Below the pieces are notes generated by a model. It worked only from the letters and a program-made list of their open reading frames with translations, was not told the origin of the DNA and made no database searches. A stretch of 64,000 nt of DNA from Sternotherus odoratus (lineage: Eukaryota > Chordata > Testudines > Kinosternidae). Positions 21,220 through 33,671 of the stretch are shown piece by piece; positions within the stretch are counted from its first letter, which is position 1; every line of letters begins with the position of its first letter. The stretch spans positions 90,967,340 through 91,031,339 of the forward strand of contig JAVMKO010000002.1 in NCBI GenBank assembly GCA_032164245.1, read 5' to 3'. The translations under genes were made by a program, and so were the position numbers.

Positions 21220-23160
21220 AGCGGTGCTCTTTCGAACTCTGACAAGATGGATGAACATACAGCTGTGATATTTGAGACCAAGACTGGCAGATGTTTGACT
21301 GCAAGTTCATGCCATCCATGTCAGAACTTGACATGAGGTTTAAAGAAACGAAGGGCTGGGTTATCTAAGAAAAAGCTCTTTGTGAACGAAGAGAAGCAAA
21401 TAATTACAGCACTAAGGGGCCCAATTCCTTTAAAACAACATAAAATGCCTGGAAGCTTTTATTCATTTAAGCTGTATGGAGATTTCTTCCCCTCCTCCCT
21501 TTTACAAGCCAATTAAAGCACTGCATGACCATTGCAAATAGGAAAAACTTGAAGACTTGTGCAGGTACGGAATAGTATTTAAGCAGAAATGCATGCAAGA
21601 AATCATTAAAGAATTCATGAAAGTATCCTTTTCCCTCTCCTTCCTAAATAAAGCTGGCAGACTTCTATGTCTCTACCTCCACCTAGCATGTACAGGCTCT
21701 CACTGGATAAATTCTTAAAAAGTCCAATAAAAAGGATGTGAAAATTTGCTATGAATCAGGCCCTAAAAATTTGACAGCAAATCCCATGCTGAAATCCTAG
21801 AGGCTGAGTGGAACAGATTTCTGTAGAAAAACTGGAATACTGCCAAGAATTTTTAAGAGCCTGAATGCCTCGGAGGTAATATATAAAGACAACTTCATGA
21901 TTCGCCTAACCAATGTAGTAAAACCAGCTCCCAAAAGCAAGGACCAGCACACTGTGTATATTTGGGTGCATTTTTTTAACTCCTGGTATTCTGTCCCCTT
22001 CTCCTTCTGTTCCATTACTTGTCGCCACCCAATTCCCTTTGAACTAGGAAGATAGGCCGCTATATAAGCTACTTTTACTTCTCCGCCAGCCAAAAGGGAA
22101 GGGTCATGAGCAGGGCAGCCAGTTCCCTCTTCTTTGAAAGCTGTATATCGGTTCTCCTTTAGAGACACATCCTCCTGCCTAAGACTCACACAGTGCTGAG
22201 GCTTATCGCAAATGCATACGCTCCAGTTCTGTCCTGAAATCTACTTCTCACTACCTAAATCAGCCATGTAATATCGTCATCACTCAGATGTATAAAACAT
22301 CTCTCAATTGTCTTGTAAGGTAAACAAAAATCAAAGCACTTTTAACTCTATCTTATAAAATTATGTTTAAAGTACAGCTGCAGCAATTGCAAAGAAGATA
22401 TTAGGCCACTTATAAATACCCTGACACAGTATGCTCTGAAAAGGTCTCTCTCCATTCAAGATGGAGAAACCTGCCTAACCTTCATATTAACAAAAAGGAA
22501 CGAACCTAAAGAAGTCCAACCAACTGAGATCAAAGATGATGACAAGTCAGGCAGGACTCCAGAAGGCTCTCTGATATATTAATGACAAAGTCCATTTGAG
22601 CTGTTGACAGTTATAAAGATTTTAACTGATATTAGCACAAGCTGGAAACAAACTTTATGGCTTGGACCAGCCTCGATAATGTTGCAAACCTCGGCCCCGC
22701 ATTTGAAGAACCACCGTGAATCTGGATTAGGAACCAAATTTCACAGGTAATCTCTACTTTCTAAATACTTTTATATTTCTTTGACTACCTGTGAAGTTTT
22801 ACCATTTTAAACCAGGATAACATGATGCCCATTAAAACTCTAGCAGTGCCATTTCTGAAGTAAACCATCTCCTGATCAATAAAGCTGGAAGGACTAAAGA
22901 AGACATATAAAACATTAATTAAATCCCACCACAGACCTCCGAAGAAGGTATTACATCCTTTTTTCTCTCTTTTTTTTTTAAACAGACAATGGAAATCTGT
23001 GGAATCTGTGGAAGTTCTGTTATTGGTCTTCAACAGAACCTGGCTTGGGTTCTAAATGACTTGCACAAGGACACAGAGGGAGTCAGTGGCAGAAAACTAT
23101 AACACAGACACTTAGATGGTACAAGTGTCTCCAATATTATTCAACATATTAAATGCAGCA
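19179..23160. other. long stretch without recognised gene
   Basis: Contains only a purine (GA)n tract at about 21188-21220. The 130-residue minus-strand frame at 21797-22189 shows no motif and no family resemblance. Regulatory or conserved noncoding DNA cannot be recognised without comparison. Confidence 0.45.
21188..21220. repeat. (GA)n microsatellite
   Basis: Nearly uninterrupted GA dinucleotides with one GG interruption. Confidence 0.9.
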
Positions 23161-23164
23161 TGTT

Positions 23165-23325
23165 CTGTTCCCGGCTGCACCACTGGCCGGCTACATGACC
23201 TTGGATAAATCGCTTCACCTTTTTATGCCTCACTTACCCACCTGTAATATAGGAATAATGACTCCTCCCTTTGTAAACTACTTTGATAGCTCAGGGTAAA
23301 TAAAAGCTGTATAAGAGCCCAATAC
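23165..23325 (+). repeat. MIR/CORE-SINE-like fragment
   Basis: TTCCCGGCTGCACCACTGGC, then TGACCTTGGATAAATCGCTT, then a segment ending in AAAGCTGTATAAGAGCC follow the order of the MIR core and tail. The sequence is diverged, as expected for an ancient amniote SINE. Confidence 0.65.
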
Positions 23326-24026
23326 TATTTGGAAAATGTATTCTTTGGGACACATATTTCCCTGCTTTCATTCATGGGTGTTGCCAAAACAAGTGGCTTT
23401 TAGAACTGATCTAATTTGAAACCCTAAAAAAACTTGGGATCAAGTTTTGAATCAAATTACTAGAATGGATTTCAGCTGTTACACAGCCATAATAGTTATA
23501 GTAAGATGGAAAGTCTTCAGGACCACAGCTGCCAATAAGAAACCAACAGCAATGCTTCTCTCTTATTGTAGGAAAATGGCTTCTTCCCCACAAACCACTT
23601 CTTTTTATGAGACAACAATGTAATAATGCACTGGTTTCAAGAAGTAAAGCTTGCAGCTGCAGATCCCATTCATTTTTTACAGTTCCCAGGGCATGGGGGA
23701 AGGTGGGAGGCAGATAGATTTAAAACAATAAGGGGATAAGACCTCAGAATAGGTAGAAAAAGCACAAAACATTTTTGTGCTTTTCTAGTAAAGCATTCAC
23801 AAATATGATGTAGTCAGCACTCGGAGCACATTGTATCAAGAGGAACTAAGGATAGAGGTTACAGTTCTTTTCCACCTCTTGCTGGTAAAGATTAAAATAA
23901 CTACAGACTGACAAAGGAGATGAGTACTATTTCTTAAAAAGCAGATATTTTCTCTTTTGTAAAGAGGGTGATAATTTTTTTTAACACCACATTAGTCCCA
24001 TTCCTCATTTAGGAAGAACAACAATG
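23326..24026. other. no recognisable feature
   Basis: Unique-looking DNA with short frames only. Confidence 0.4.
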
Positions 24027-24155
24027 CCCCAATTCAGCAAAGTACTTAAAGGCATGTGACTAGTCCCATTCTCTTCCCTGGGAGTATTCAGATGCTTAAA
24101 GTTGATGTTATGCATGTATCTAAATTAAGCATGAAAGAGTTTTGCTGAATCAAGG
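24027..24155. repeat. old palindromic repeat with CAATTCAGCAAA ends
   Basis: Left end CCAATTCAGCAAAGTACTTA and right end TTTTGCTGAATCAAGG are imperfect inverted copies. The centre carries GACTAGTCCCATTC. Part of the same type of sequence is seen near 31000-31060 (CATGCTTAACTTAAG). Likely an ancient non-autonomous DNA transposon. Confidence 0.5.
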
Positions 24156-24839
24156 CCGAAGCTTGCAGAATCAGCCTTCTCAACTGGTAATAAATGAGCC
24201 CAGAATACAATTTTATCTAGAACATGAAATTTCATGTGTTGCTTTTATCTTTTAAATACAGTAGGTCTGTGTTTCATAGGCCCAATGCGTTAACATCTGC
24301 TATCTGTAATCTGTAACACCTATACAGAAGAACCATTATCACAAGATGACAATTTGGCAGTGAACTTTGATATACAACAGTGACAAGGTGTTAAACCCAA
24401 AACCTTGTCTCCTAAAGAGGGAGTATTTTATTGCTGTAATGGTTTGTCTTTATGCTGTTTCTTATCGGTTTGTGAACTGAAAGTTGGGGATTTTTTTTCC
24501 ACCAAACAGAAAAAAAGGGGGATATTAAACACGTGGGAAACTCCTTTGTTCAACTATAATGATTTGAAGTTTTGATTATTTGTAGCATGTTGTAATGAAA
24601 ATCGGTGTATCTTCTTCATCAAGTAAAGAGCCCCATCCTGCTTGTTGTCTGCACACAGGACTTTCATTGAAGTCAATGGGAGTTCCTCACACGGATGGCT
24701 GCACAACCAGGCCCTTATTCTTTTTCCAGGATTCCTCTGTAAGATTCTCAAGGCATATCAACAAATATATTGCCTTGTTGCATTTGAAATGCACTCTTTG
24801 GCCTCAGTTTGACAATACAAAGGAAGGAGTTTGCCTCTT

Positions 24840-24930
24840 TTTTACACCTTGGTAAATCAGTCACTGAGATCAGTGGGGTTACATTGGTGTAAAACCAGTT
24901 TGTGAAGCAAATCAGGCCACTTTGGGGGCT
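24840..24930. repeat. old dispersed repeat with TTACA-TTGGTGTAAAAC motif
   Basis: GATCAGTGGGGTTACATTGG and GTGTAAAACCAG, ending AAATCAGGCC. Similar motifs recur at about 57770-57845 and 59545-59625 (ACACTGGCG and ACCGGTGTAAATGC). I recognise the pattern as repetitive in amniotes but cannot name the family. Confidence 0.35.
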
Positions 24931-25375
24931 TACAAAAGCTGAATTAACGACCAATCCAACACATTTTCAGATCAGGGGAACCAAATCAGCCCAGGAATAC
25001 ATTACGCTTAGTTTATGATATTGATAGAGAAGAGGATTCAGCAAACACGCTTGTTGAAACTTACAGATGGAGGAGACCTACCAGTGGAACCAAAATGTGA
25101 TCTAAAATAAACATCCCAGCAATGCAGTCAACACCAGAACCTGCTGAATGAAAGAGTTAACTACCGGTAGCATGCAGACCAAATGGTTTTCTTTTATATG
25201 TGCCCGCTTCTTCTCTCCATTTGGAATCTTCACCCTGATTATTCCTTAGCATTATGGTCTCTTTCTATAATTTCAGTGCTCTGGATGGCCGTGTGATGAA
25301 AAGATGGCAAATTATATATGATTCACTTAGTCATATCAACATATAACCTGTACTCACGACCAGATAGCCCAAGCA

Positions 25376-25735
25376 GTCACAGCCTGTGAGAAATGTGCTG
25401 ATTCAGTGGGTATGCCAGAGCTGGAGCACCCAATGAAAAAAAATTAGCGGGTGCCCAGCACCCCTCCCTCCAGGCACTCCTGCACACTATTGAATAGCTG
25501 TTCTGTGGTGTGCAGGAGGTACTGGGAGGGAGGGAGGGAGAGGAGTGGGGATGGGACATGCTCCAGGGGAAGGGACAGTATGGGGCGGGGAAGAAGTGGG
25601 GCGGGAAGAGTAAGGGCAGGGCCAGGAATGGGAAGAGGTGGGTGGGGTGGGGTAGGAGGGTTTGGGAGAAGGTCTGGGGTTGAGGGCAGGGTCAGAGGCT
25701 GAGCTGGGGTTGAGCACCCTAGGGAAAAATTAGAA
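25376..25735. repeat. GC-rich low-complexity block, possible DNA element
   Basis: Begins with GCACCC/GGTGCCCAGCACCCC motifs and continues as G-rich DNA with GGGA repeats. GAGCACCCTAGGGAAAAATT at the right end echoes the left GAGCACCCAATGAAAAAAAA as a direct, not inverted, repeat. Frames here are compositional. Confidence 0.4.
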
Positions 25736-26099
25736 GCCAGCGTCTGTGGTGTCTCTCATCCCCGGTAGACACATTCATGCTAACTAAAAACAGTAGTCTA
25801 CACACAAAGCAGTTTGGGCAGCAGCTCAGGCTCCCAAGCACACCCAGCATCCTGGGACCACATGGGGGTGGCTAGCCTGAGCCTTTGTCAGTGCCACAAC
25901 ATCCAGTCTGCTATTTCTAGCATGCTCACACGTCGGTCTGCCCAGGCCGGGAGGTGCACTCCCAACTGCAGAGGAGACACATCAAAGGTTTATGGAATAA
26001 GTGAATATTTGAAGAGAGATCAGGAAAGAAACATTTTCCCCAATTAAAGCCCTGCACAGCTGGCCAGCTGCATTACTGCCTGGGAATTAATTTTCTCTG

Positions 26100-26192
26100 A
26101 AGTATGGGCTATCGTCAGAGACAGAATACCAAGTTACAGACACTAGTAGTCTGATCCGATATGACTATTCATGTGTTTCTATGGCTTGGTAT
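26100..26192 (+). repeat. short CR1-like 3' fragment
   Basis: AGTAGTCTGATCCGATATGA followed by CTATTCATGTGTTTCTATGG resembles the 3' end of CR1-type LINEs. Too short for subfamily assignment. Confidence 0.45.
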
Positions 26193-26226
26193 ATATATAT
26201 TGGTTTCATGAAATCAGTTCAAACCC

Positions 26227-26360
26227 TTATGGGTACACTCCTATTCCGGTTTCAGAATGATTTATTTGGTTTAGCTGAACACCTGTTCCTAATTAAGTTA
26301 TTCTGAAATAAACCACTTTAAATCTGAACTAGAAGGGTTTGCACCCTTTTGACAATAGCA
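26227..26360. repeat. possible palindromic MITE
   Basis: The left part (GGGTACACTCCTATTCCGG, TTTCAGAATGATTTATTTGG) is an imperfect inverted copy of the right part (TTATTCTGAAATAAACCACT, GAAGGGTTTGCACCC). No clear target duplication. Confidence 0.4.
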
Positions 26361-26612
26361 CCTATAATTTAAAGCTGCCCAACATTTCCCAATAAAACCT
26401 TGTTTTCTGGTTATAACTTTGTGAAATATTAACTGTCGGGGCTGAAATTTTACAAGTCAGGCTTCTGCCTCATGCTCAATTTTCCTTGAAAATTTTGCCA
26501 AAACAGTTCACCAGTTTGCAAAAATGGAAGCAGGGGAAAATATGTTGTATTTCAATGTTTGAAAAAAATCTGGTGTCCTTTACTTTGTACAACTCTTGCG
26601 GCCACATGCTGT

Positions 26613-26726
26613 GGAGACCAGATGGCCCATTTTTTATAGGGACAGTCCCCTTTTGGGGGGACTTTTTCTTATATGAAATCCCCAACTTCCTGTCTCATTT
26701 TTTCACAGTTGCCATCTGGTCAACCC
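26613..26726 (-). mobile_element. GGGTGACCAGA-ended short DNA element, reverse copy
   Basis: ACCAGATGGCCC on the left, GGGACAGTCCCC inside, TTTTTCTTATATGAAA in the middle and GCCATCTGGTCAACCC on the right match, in reverse, the elements at 47147 and 50788. Diverged: the left end has lost its GGGTG. Confidence 0.65.
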
Positions 26727-26866
26727 ATTTGGAGCAGGGTGTTGACATTTGGCAATCGGTGACCTTTCTGTGAGGAATGTGCCTTTTGCCATTCTAGTGA
26801 AAATGTTCCCAAATTCAGTCAAGTTATAAAACTTTGAAAAAAAATCACAATTCATTCATGTTCAGT

Positions 26867-27435
26867 AGAGACTTTAGAGTTTAAGACATCTGTCCAAAAT
26901 TTTGAGGGTCAAGCCCCACCCCCTTATCCTGTCTATGCTCCTCGCCCCCCTAGAGCCAGGACCGGGAGTGGGCTGCGGCTCCGAGAGGGTCGGGGGGATG
27001 ATGCAGAGAGGGGTGAGGGAACTGAAGCTGGGTCCACAGCTGGAAGTGGGTCTTGGGATGGGTATGGGGCCACAGCCACAGGGCGAGGATAGGGGCAGGG
27101 GTGCAGCCAGGCTGTGGGGAGGGCCAGCAGCCAAGTGCAGCTCCATTCCCAGCCTCAGTCCCAGGCTGGGAACAGAGCAATGGGCAGCAGGCTGGCGGCT
27201 GGTGCGGGGCCAGAAGCAAAGCTGTGCCAAGGCTGAATGGAAGCGGGAGACATGGCTGGGGGCAGGACCAGAGCAGAGCTGGAGGTGGGGAGGGACTGCG
27301 TGGCACTCACTCCCTGCTCCCCCATGGGGGCTGGCCTGGGTCCCATCATGTTCCCCCCACAAAAATTTTTTACCTCCACATCCCCCTAGGGTGACACCCC
27401 CCCCCCCCCCGTTTGGGGACCTCTTCACTGCTAAA
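26867..27435. other. GC-rich block, unclassified
   Basis: Runs of GGGG/CCAGG with a 15-base C tract near 27400. Overlapping frames of 74-189 residues on both strands are low-complexity (proline, glycine, tryptophan-rich) and show no domain. It may be a diverged GC-rich transposon interior. Confidence 0.35.
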
Positions 27436-28379
27436 ACCTTTGAAGATTATATCCTCACTGAGCTTGCTTGAACATCTTGCCTCCCAGGACTGGCTGGACT
27501 GAGCGTGGTCCATTAAGGCTGTGTGCAACCTTAACTCTGCCATTTTCTACTTTTGAGTGTTTCACTTCGTAACCTTTGTGTTCTTTTAATGTCTTTTTTG
27601 TGAATACTGAATAAATAGGACCTCTAAGGGCTTCATAATGAGTTGACATTATATCAAGGGAGAGAGACAATAAAATATTTGATGAAACAAAAAAGCTACA
27701 GCATTGTACGACTGCACTCTCATGTTTAATAACTTCTAGGTTCTATGCCTCAGCATTGAACTGAACATACATTATGTACCTAAAGCTGTTGTATTGCTAA
27801 TTCTTCAAATAGTGTGCAGCATGTCATGTCATTCCGCTGACAAGCGATTGGCAGGTAGTTTTAACAATAGCAAGATGGATTCACAGTATGGGATATGTTG
27901 ATTGCTCATGTCAGTCCCTTTGAAATTTTAAAGCAGTAGTAATTAGAGTTATAAATCTCTCCAAATATAATTAGATTACTATTTATACCTATTGTTAAAA
28001 CCAGCCTGAGAAATTACTTTTTTGGCACCATGACAGGAGAAATAATCTCTTTAAAACACTGAGTTAAATATAATCCATAGACCTATATTCTGTAATAAAA
28101 CTGCATAATGCAGGTATTGAAGAACGCTATGTTTTATAATAGTGAATTCTATCTTAAGTTTTCTTCACTTTTCACCTCTTCTCCGGTTGAGCACTATCAT
28201 GCTGTAAAATGAGATAAAGGTGCTATATATAGTCATCTTTGAGCAACAGGTTCAGAGATAAAGGAACAGAACTGCATGTTGCATAGGGTACAGTACTGTG
28301 ATGACTACTGTACTGTGGTGGTGCTGAGCTGTGAACATCAGAGTATTGTGATTTTAAATAAACAGATTGTAAACCTTCA
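27436..28379. other. no recognisable feature
   Basis: AT-rich unique-looking DNA. Confidence 0.4.
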
Positions 28380-28735
28380 GAAGACCATTATGATCAAGTT
28401 GGTCTGACCTTGAACTAGACCATATTCATAGATTTTTACTTTAGGTCTTTTTGAAAGACATCCAAGACTTCAAGTGATGACAATGTTACTACATCCTTTG
28501 GTAATTTGTTCCAAGACACATTACCCTTTCTGATTTGTATCTTGTTTCAAAAGTTTATTCTGACTTCAGCTTCCAGCCTCTGGATCTTATGACTTTGTTT
28601 GGTTAGATTAAAGACCCCTCTATTGTTAGACAGGGAAAAGAAATCTATACAGATGCTCATGTAGATATTTATGTGATCAAGTCAACTCTTAACCTTCTCT
28701 TCTATAAGCTAGATAGATGAATTCTTGAGCAGAAA
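28380..28735 (-). mobile_element. CR1-type LINE 3' region, reverse orientation
   Basis: Read on the plus strand, ACCATTATGATCAAGTTGGT, then CTTCAAGTGATGACAATGTT, TCAGCTTCCAGCCTCTGGAT, GACCCCTCTATTGTTAGACA and CTTAACCTTCTCTTCTATAA follow the order of the reverse complement of a CR1 3' coding end. An internal piece (CATATTCATAGATTTTTA) is displaced. An old copy, unrelated in age to the CR1 at 14548. Confidence 0.7.
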
Positions 28736-29238
28736 ATCGGATAATGGGGCTCTGAAATCCAGCAAAAGAGGATTCTTCCTTCCATTTCAAAATGTATCAA
28801 GCCATAACTCTTTGTAGCTGTTGGTTAGACCTTTTGGCTAAAATCATGCAGAGGCTGAAAAGCGCAACCAACATTGCTGGCATTCCCCAATGATCAAATC
28901 AGACCTCCTTGGGCTCAATAAATTATATTAATAAGGCAAAGACGATAGACAACATTTCTAAATCTATGGGTAGGATGGTCACCCTAAGACTAAGCAGGAA
29001 AGAGATCTAGAGGGCTCACCTGCATCATCTAGCAACAGGATAATTCTCACCTCAAAGGTTGAACCAGCTGTGAGCTGGCTTTGCTTACTGATTTAAAAGT
29101 GAAGGCCATCAGTCCTGCAGATTATTCTGTGCAAACAGACTCCTGCATTCATGCAAAAACCCATTGCTTCCAGTGGGGCTCTGTGCAGATGGAGGTATCT
29201 GCCCACATGGGAGATGGTTGCAAGATCAAGGCCTAACA

Positions 29239-29395
29239 GGGTGACCATATTTCCCAAAGAGACAACGGGACACCACATTGGGGCTAGCCTGAGTGCTCCC
29301 CCCTCCACAAGGGGCGGACCTGAGCTACTCATCACAGTCCCCCTCCCCACGCAGAATGGGCATCCCAGCCATAATGTGATATATGGTCTCCCTGA
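29239..29395. repeat. possible fragment of a GGGTGACCAT-ended DNA element
   Basis: GGGTGACCATATTTCCCAAA and ACGGGACACCAC form a recognisable left end, followed by GC-rich sequence. The right end is not found. The 132-133-residue frames across it show no domain. Confidence 0.35.
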
Positions 29396-29852
29396 GACTG
29401 AAGGAATTTTAGTTCTCCCTGCCCTGTCAAAGCAGACCCTTGGCAGCAAGCAACTAACATTCTTTCCTTTCCTCAGTGCCCAAGCAGTCACTTCATTTTT
29501 CCATTGGTCTTTATTTATTTATTTACTTGTAATAATATCAATAGGGACCTAATTTTCTTGGGTTTTCTATTGAATGATTTGACTAATATAAAAAAGCAGT
29601 GTTGATTTAGTTCCTTATTGATTTCATTTATTGATATGTATTAAAATTTTCATCCAGTAATAGTTTTTGCTTAACATTTTATTAAACATTTGTTTAATTC
29701 TGTAGCTCTTTCATATGGAACAACCAGCCAGATTTAATTTCACTAGTATCTGACTGGGCATATCCTTTATTCACCACTATACTCTTGCATGACAAAATGG
29801 AGTTCTGTATTACTAGTCTCTCTGTTAGATAAATACTTATTACTCAATGTGG

Positions 29853-30636
29853 TGTGACAGAGTTCCTCCTCTACCTTGGTGGGTCCTGCGCTTATTGGTG
29901 TATTTGCTCATCTCAGAGATTCAAGGCAGCCCTCAGTTTGGCCACTTTCGTGGCTCAAATCTGCTGTTCACTCAGATAACCTCATCACTGGCTAGCGTGG
30001 GAAAAAAAGAGAGGAACAATCCCCACAGTCTCTACTGATCCCTTGTGTGGGTTGGGGAACAGCCCACAGACCTTCCCCTCTGGTGGAACCCACAGTCCAG
30101 GTCAACTCCTCAGATATCAAGTAGGGAGTTAGCAAAAATGGGGGGGAACCTAGGCCCTCTACTTTGGGTTCCAGCCCAGGGCCCTGTGGATTGTAGTTAA
30201 TTAGAATGTCTTTACAACTCCCTGGGCTACTTCCCCATGTCCTCCTCCCAACACCTTCTTTGTCCTCACCATGGGACCTTCCTTCATCCTGGTGTCTGAT
30301 AATGCTTGTACTCAATCCTCCAGCAGTATGCCTTCCCGCTCTCAGCTCCTAGTTTCCCTTGCTCCCAGCTCCTCGCACGCACCTTACTAACTGAAGTGAG
30401 ATCCTTTTTAAAACCAGGTGCCTTGATTAGCTTGCCTGTCCTAATTGCTTCTGGTGGCTTCTTAATTGGTTCCAGGTGTCCTAATTAGCCTGTCTGCCTT
30501 AATTGCTTCCAGCAACTGCTAGATTGTCTTGGAACAGCCCGTTATCTTACTCAGGGGAAAGGGACCATCTTAATCTGGGGCTAATGTATCTACCTTCCAT
30601 CACTCTCCTGTAGCCATCTGGCCTGACCCTGTCACA
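29853..30636. mobile_element. probable solo LTR of a retroelement
   Basis: The 784-bp unit starts TGTGACAGAG and ends CCCTGTCACA, so it has the TG...CA borders of an LTR with short inverted ends. The tetramer GTGG flanks both sides (29849-29852 and 30637-30640), a 4-bp target duplication. No internal gag, pol or env sequence is present, so it is the product of LTR-LTR recombination or an isolated LTR. Internal near-repeats of TGTCCTAATTGCTTC lie at 30439-30510. Gypsy or retroviral origin cannot be decided. The 107-residue frame inside is not a gene. Confidence 0.65.
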
Positions 30637-30640
30637 GTGG

Positions 30641-33600
30641 CTTGAGAACTTGGTGAAAACTTTTATTAAACATTATTGCTATGACATTTCATGGAATGTC
30701 AGTGTCATTTTTCTAAAATAACAAAAATATTATTTTAAAAGTCTAGAATATTCACATAAATTTGTCTGTTTTTGCAGTACTTGTCCTCCTATACTATACC
30801 ATACCTCCTACCCCAGCAATAGCTTAATCCTCTTCCTGCTTGTGCAAATATTAAAGCTCCCATTGATTTCAGTGCTACAGGAACAGACTCCAACTTACAG
30901 AAGACACTTCTGTATTCAGAGCTTACATTTATACTTTTTTGAAACCACTTAAGGTTTCCATCATGCCCGAATAAGATTTTTTCTCCACAGTAGTCTTAAT
31001 ACAGAACTTAAACCCATGCTTAACTTAAGTATGTGAGTAATCTCACTGAAGTCAATACCCACTAGTGTTGATCACAACCAACACATTTTTAAACATGACT
31101 AGCCCTATCTACACTAGATGCAATGTCCCATTTAAATCGGTCAGTTAAAACTTGCTACTTAACACGTTTTCTAACACAAGTTATTCTCCCAGCTAAACAA
31201 ACCACAAATGGGAGCCAGGGTGAATAACTTGGCCACTTACATGAACCACCCAGTGCTCTATTTATGTATAAGCAAGCGTTAAAGAAAAAGGATTTTAAAA
31301 AAGCACAAAAGTGAATTTTAGTAAGTTTCTCCATTTTCCTTTCAATTTCACTTGGTGGTGTATTTCATTATGACCACTGACGGGTTCTGATCTTTAGATG
31401 ACTACATCCATAAGGAAAGTTGTTTGTTCCCAGCATTCATCAGTAAGAGTCTATGCCCTGAAGCACAAGGGTTTATATCCCTTGTACACGGTACAGAAGT
31501 TTGTGATGAACCTGTTCTGTGGTTACATAAAGAATTTCCATTTCCAAGACTTCCAGCCCTTGCATAAGTACTGAATTTACTTTGGGAAGGGGAGGAGGAA
31601 ACGACTTATAAAAATAATTTCTTGATATTACATGGAAAATATTAAATATGCTTTCAGTCTGAAATACTGATTTTTTTCTAAAAATGTTCCCAAGACTGCA
31701 GAATGTTTTATGTGTCCTTTGAGTTTTGACCACTCTAAGTACAGTAGCATATGTTTGTGCTGCTTGACCAAATCTCCACATCTTCCAAAGGCTGGAATTG
31801 TTCCTATTTTTTTTTCCTTTGTGTGTGTGTGTGTGTGTATTGAAGGAATATTATTTATAACCTTCAAAGGTCTTACCACAGCATTTTTGAATCAATGCCA
31901 TTCAGTACATCAAGGTTACAGTTGTTCTATATTAATCTAATTGTTTTAACAACACTGGAAAGCTTGTTCCTACTACAGTATATATTTATACCTACTATAA
32001 TTCTGGCCTTTGGGATAATGGTGTCCTAAAGATCAATGTTTCAGAACCACCTATTACACTAATATTAACAAAAATCACCACAAATACATACCTAGTCACG
32101 GACCTCACAGTATTATTAAAGTCTGCAGGATGTCTCAGTCTAGCAAAATTGATGTAGGATTTGAAGTGGTAAAAGTAAGGAATGTAATTACTGTGAGGAG
32201 AAACACCCTGGGAGATGGTAAAGAAGAAAAATTTGAAAGAACTGAACCACGAGTTGGCCAAAAATATTAGTGTACAATGTAAAAAACATACCACACAGAA
32301 CCACCGAACACAGGAGGTGAGAGCTTAACCTCTTTTTCCATTCTGAAGGACCAGGATTTGAAAGTGAGAGGTCCTTGTATGGGAGAGTACCTGCTTGTGT
32401 TTTCCATGCAGCATGCTAAATAATGTCCAACGGTGATTTCTGTCTCTTCTGGTGTTGAGGACTTCTAGCAAACTCAGTAAAGACATTAATTGGAAAGATG
32501 TTCATGGTTCAAAAGAGCAGCTTCCCTACGTTTTTCATAACAGTGAACTGTGACTGATTTTATGGGCACAATCCTGTTTCCTTTTAAATCAATGGGAGTT
32601 TCATCACTGCCCTCCGTTGGCCTGATGTTAATGGGCTGGAGTATTCCCTATTGAACATCCCCTTCTGGGTATGCTAAATAAGAGGAATGCTAACTTCATA
32701 GCAATTTCCTTTCTCCCTTGAATCCTGTGGATGTGGGGGCCACAAACGGACGAGGTTCCATGCGACTTCAGCATAGGGCTGAGGAAGGGAAAAACATTAG
32801 ACAATTCATTCCTCAGGCCACCATTGCCAGTCAGCCCTAGGGGCATTCCAGAAGGGAATCTAATGGAATTTATTGCTGCTACAAACAGCATTACCCTCCC
32901 ATGCTTCACCTTTGTGACTGCTGCTGAGCAGCTGAAGTGGGGGTCAGTGGAGCAGTACGTACATGGGGATTGTCCAAGTGGATAGCTCCTGCCTTTGTAG
33001 ATCCAGAAAGAGGGCTCCTGACCCTTATGATGTCCAAAATCCATGTGGTGGGGTAGCTTCTCCCCCTCTATATTTGTGACCCACATAACAGGTGGAATTG
33101 GGGAGCGGTTGAATATAATGCAGAGGTGCCCCATGTGGCAATGAAATATCTCACCAACATATCAGTGCTGTCCTCCCAAACAAGGTATTTGTTACACTAT
33201 TAATCCACAAGTCATCACATTTTCTACAGAACACAATTTCACAGCACCATGACACTCTTCATGTGGATTTCAACACCACAAAAGGCCAGTGTCCTTCTGC
33301 AAAGGAATGTTTCATCCTCTGAGCAATTTGATGTAGGAATCACACACTGCAAGACATTAATAAAAATGTACATAAATATATATGTTCACTTGTGAGATGA
33401 AAACACCCAGCAACATTAGCATCTAAATGGTGACAATCATCAAATCATAAAAGATTATTCATGTGAGAAACGAAATATTCTAAGAAAGAAGCCTATAGAG
33501 ACCGATTATGTAGTATGATACCATTCCCTGAGCAACCCCAGTATCATGCAGAAGACACTACTGATTTGCATAATTGTATCCTGAATTATTGAAAAAACTG

Positions 33601-33671
33601 TAAAAGGTACATTTTCAAAAATATCTAACAGACTCAAAAGTCTAATTTAAAAGTGGCTACAGCACCAAGGG
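30641..33671. other. long stretch without recognised gene
   Basis: Holds a (GT)9 tract at 31821-31838, a possible end of a small DNA element at about 31101 (AGCCCTATCTACACTAG) and a scrap of the palindromic repeat near 31000. The 168-residue minus-strand frame at 32628-33134 shows no domain, signal peptide or splice-like structure and I do not call it. Confidence 0.45.

Noticed and set aside
26874..27471. Frames of 184 and 189 residues on opposite strands
   Set aside because: Both come from the same GC-rich block, are low complexity and overlap each other completely; no gene structure.
32628..33134. A 168-residue minus-strand frame in otherwise unique DNA
   Set aside because: No recognisable domain, no signal peptide or splice context, and composition like flanking noncoding DNA; worth a protein search but not supportable here.
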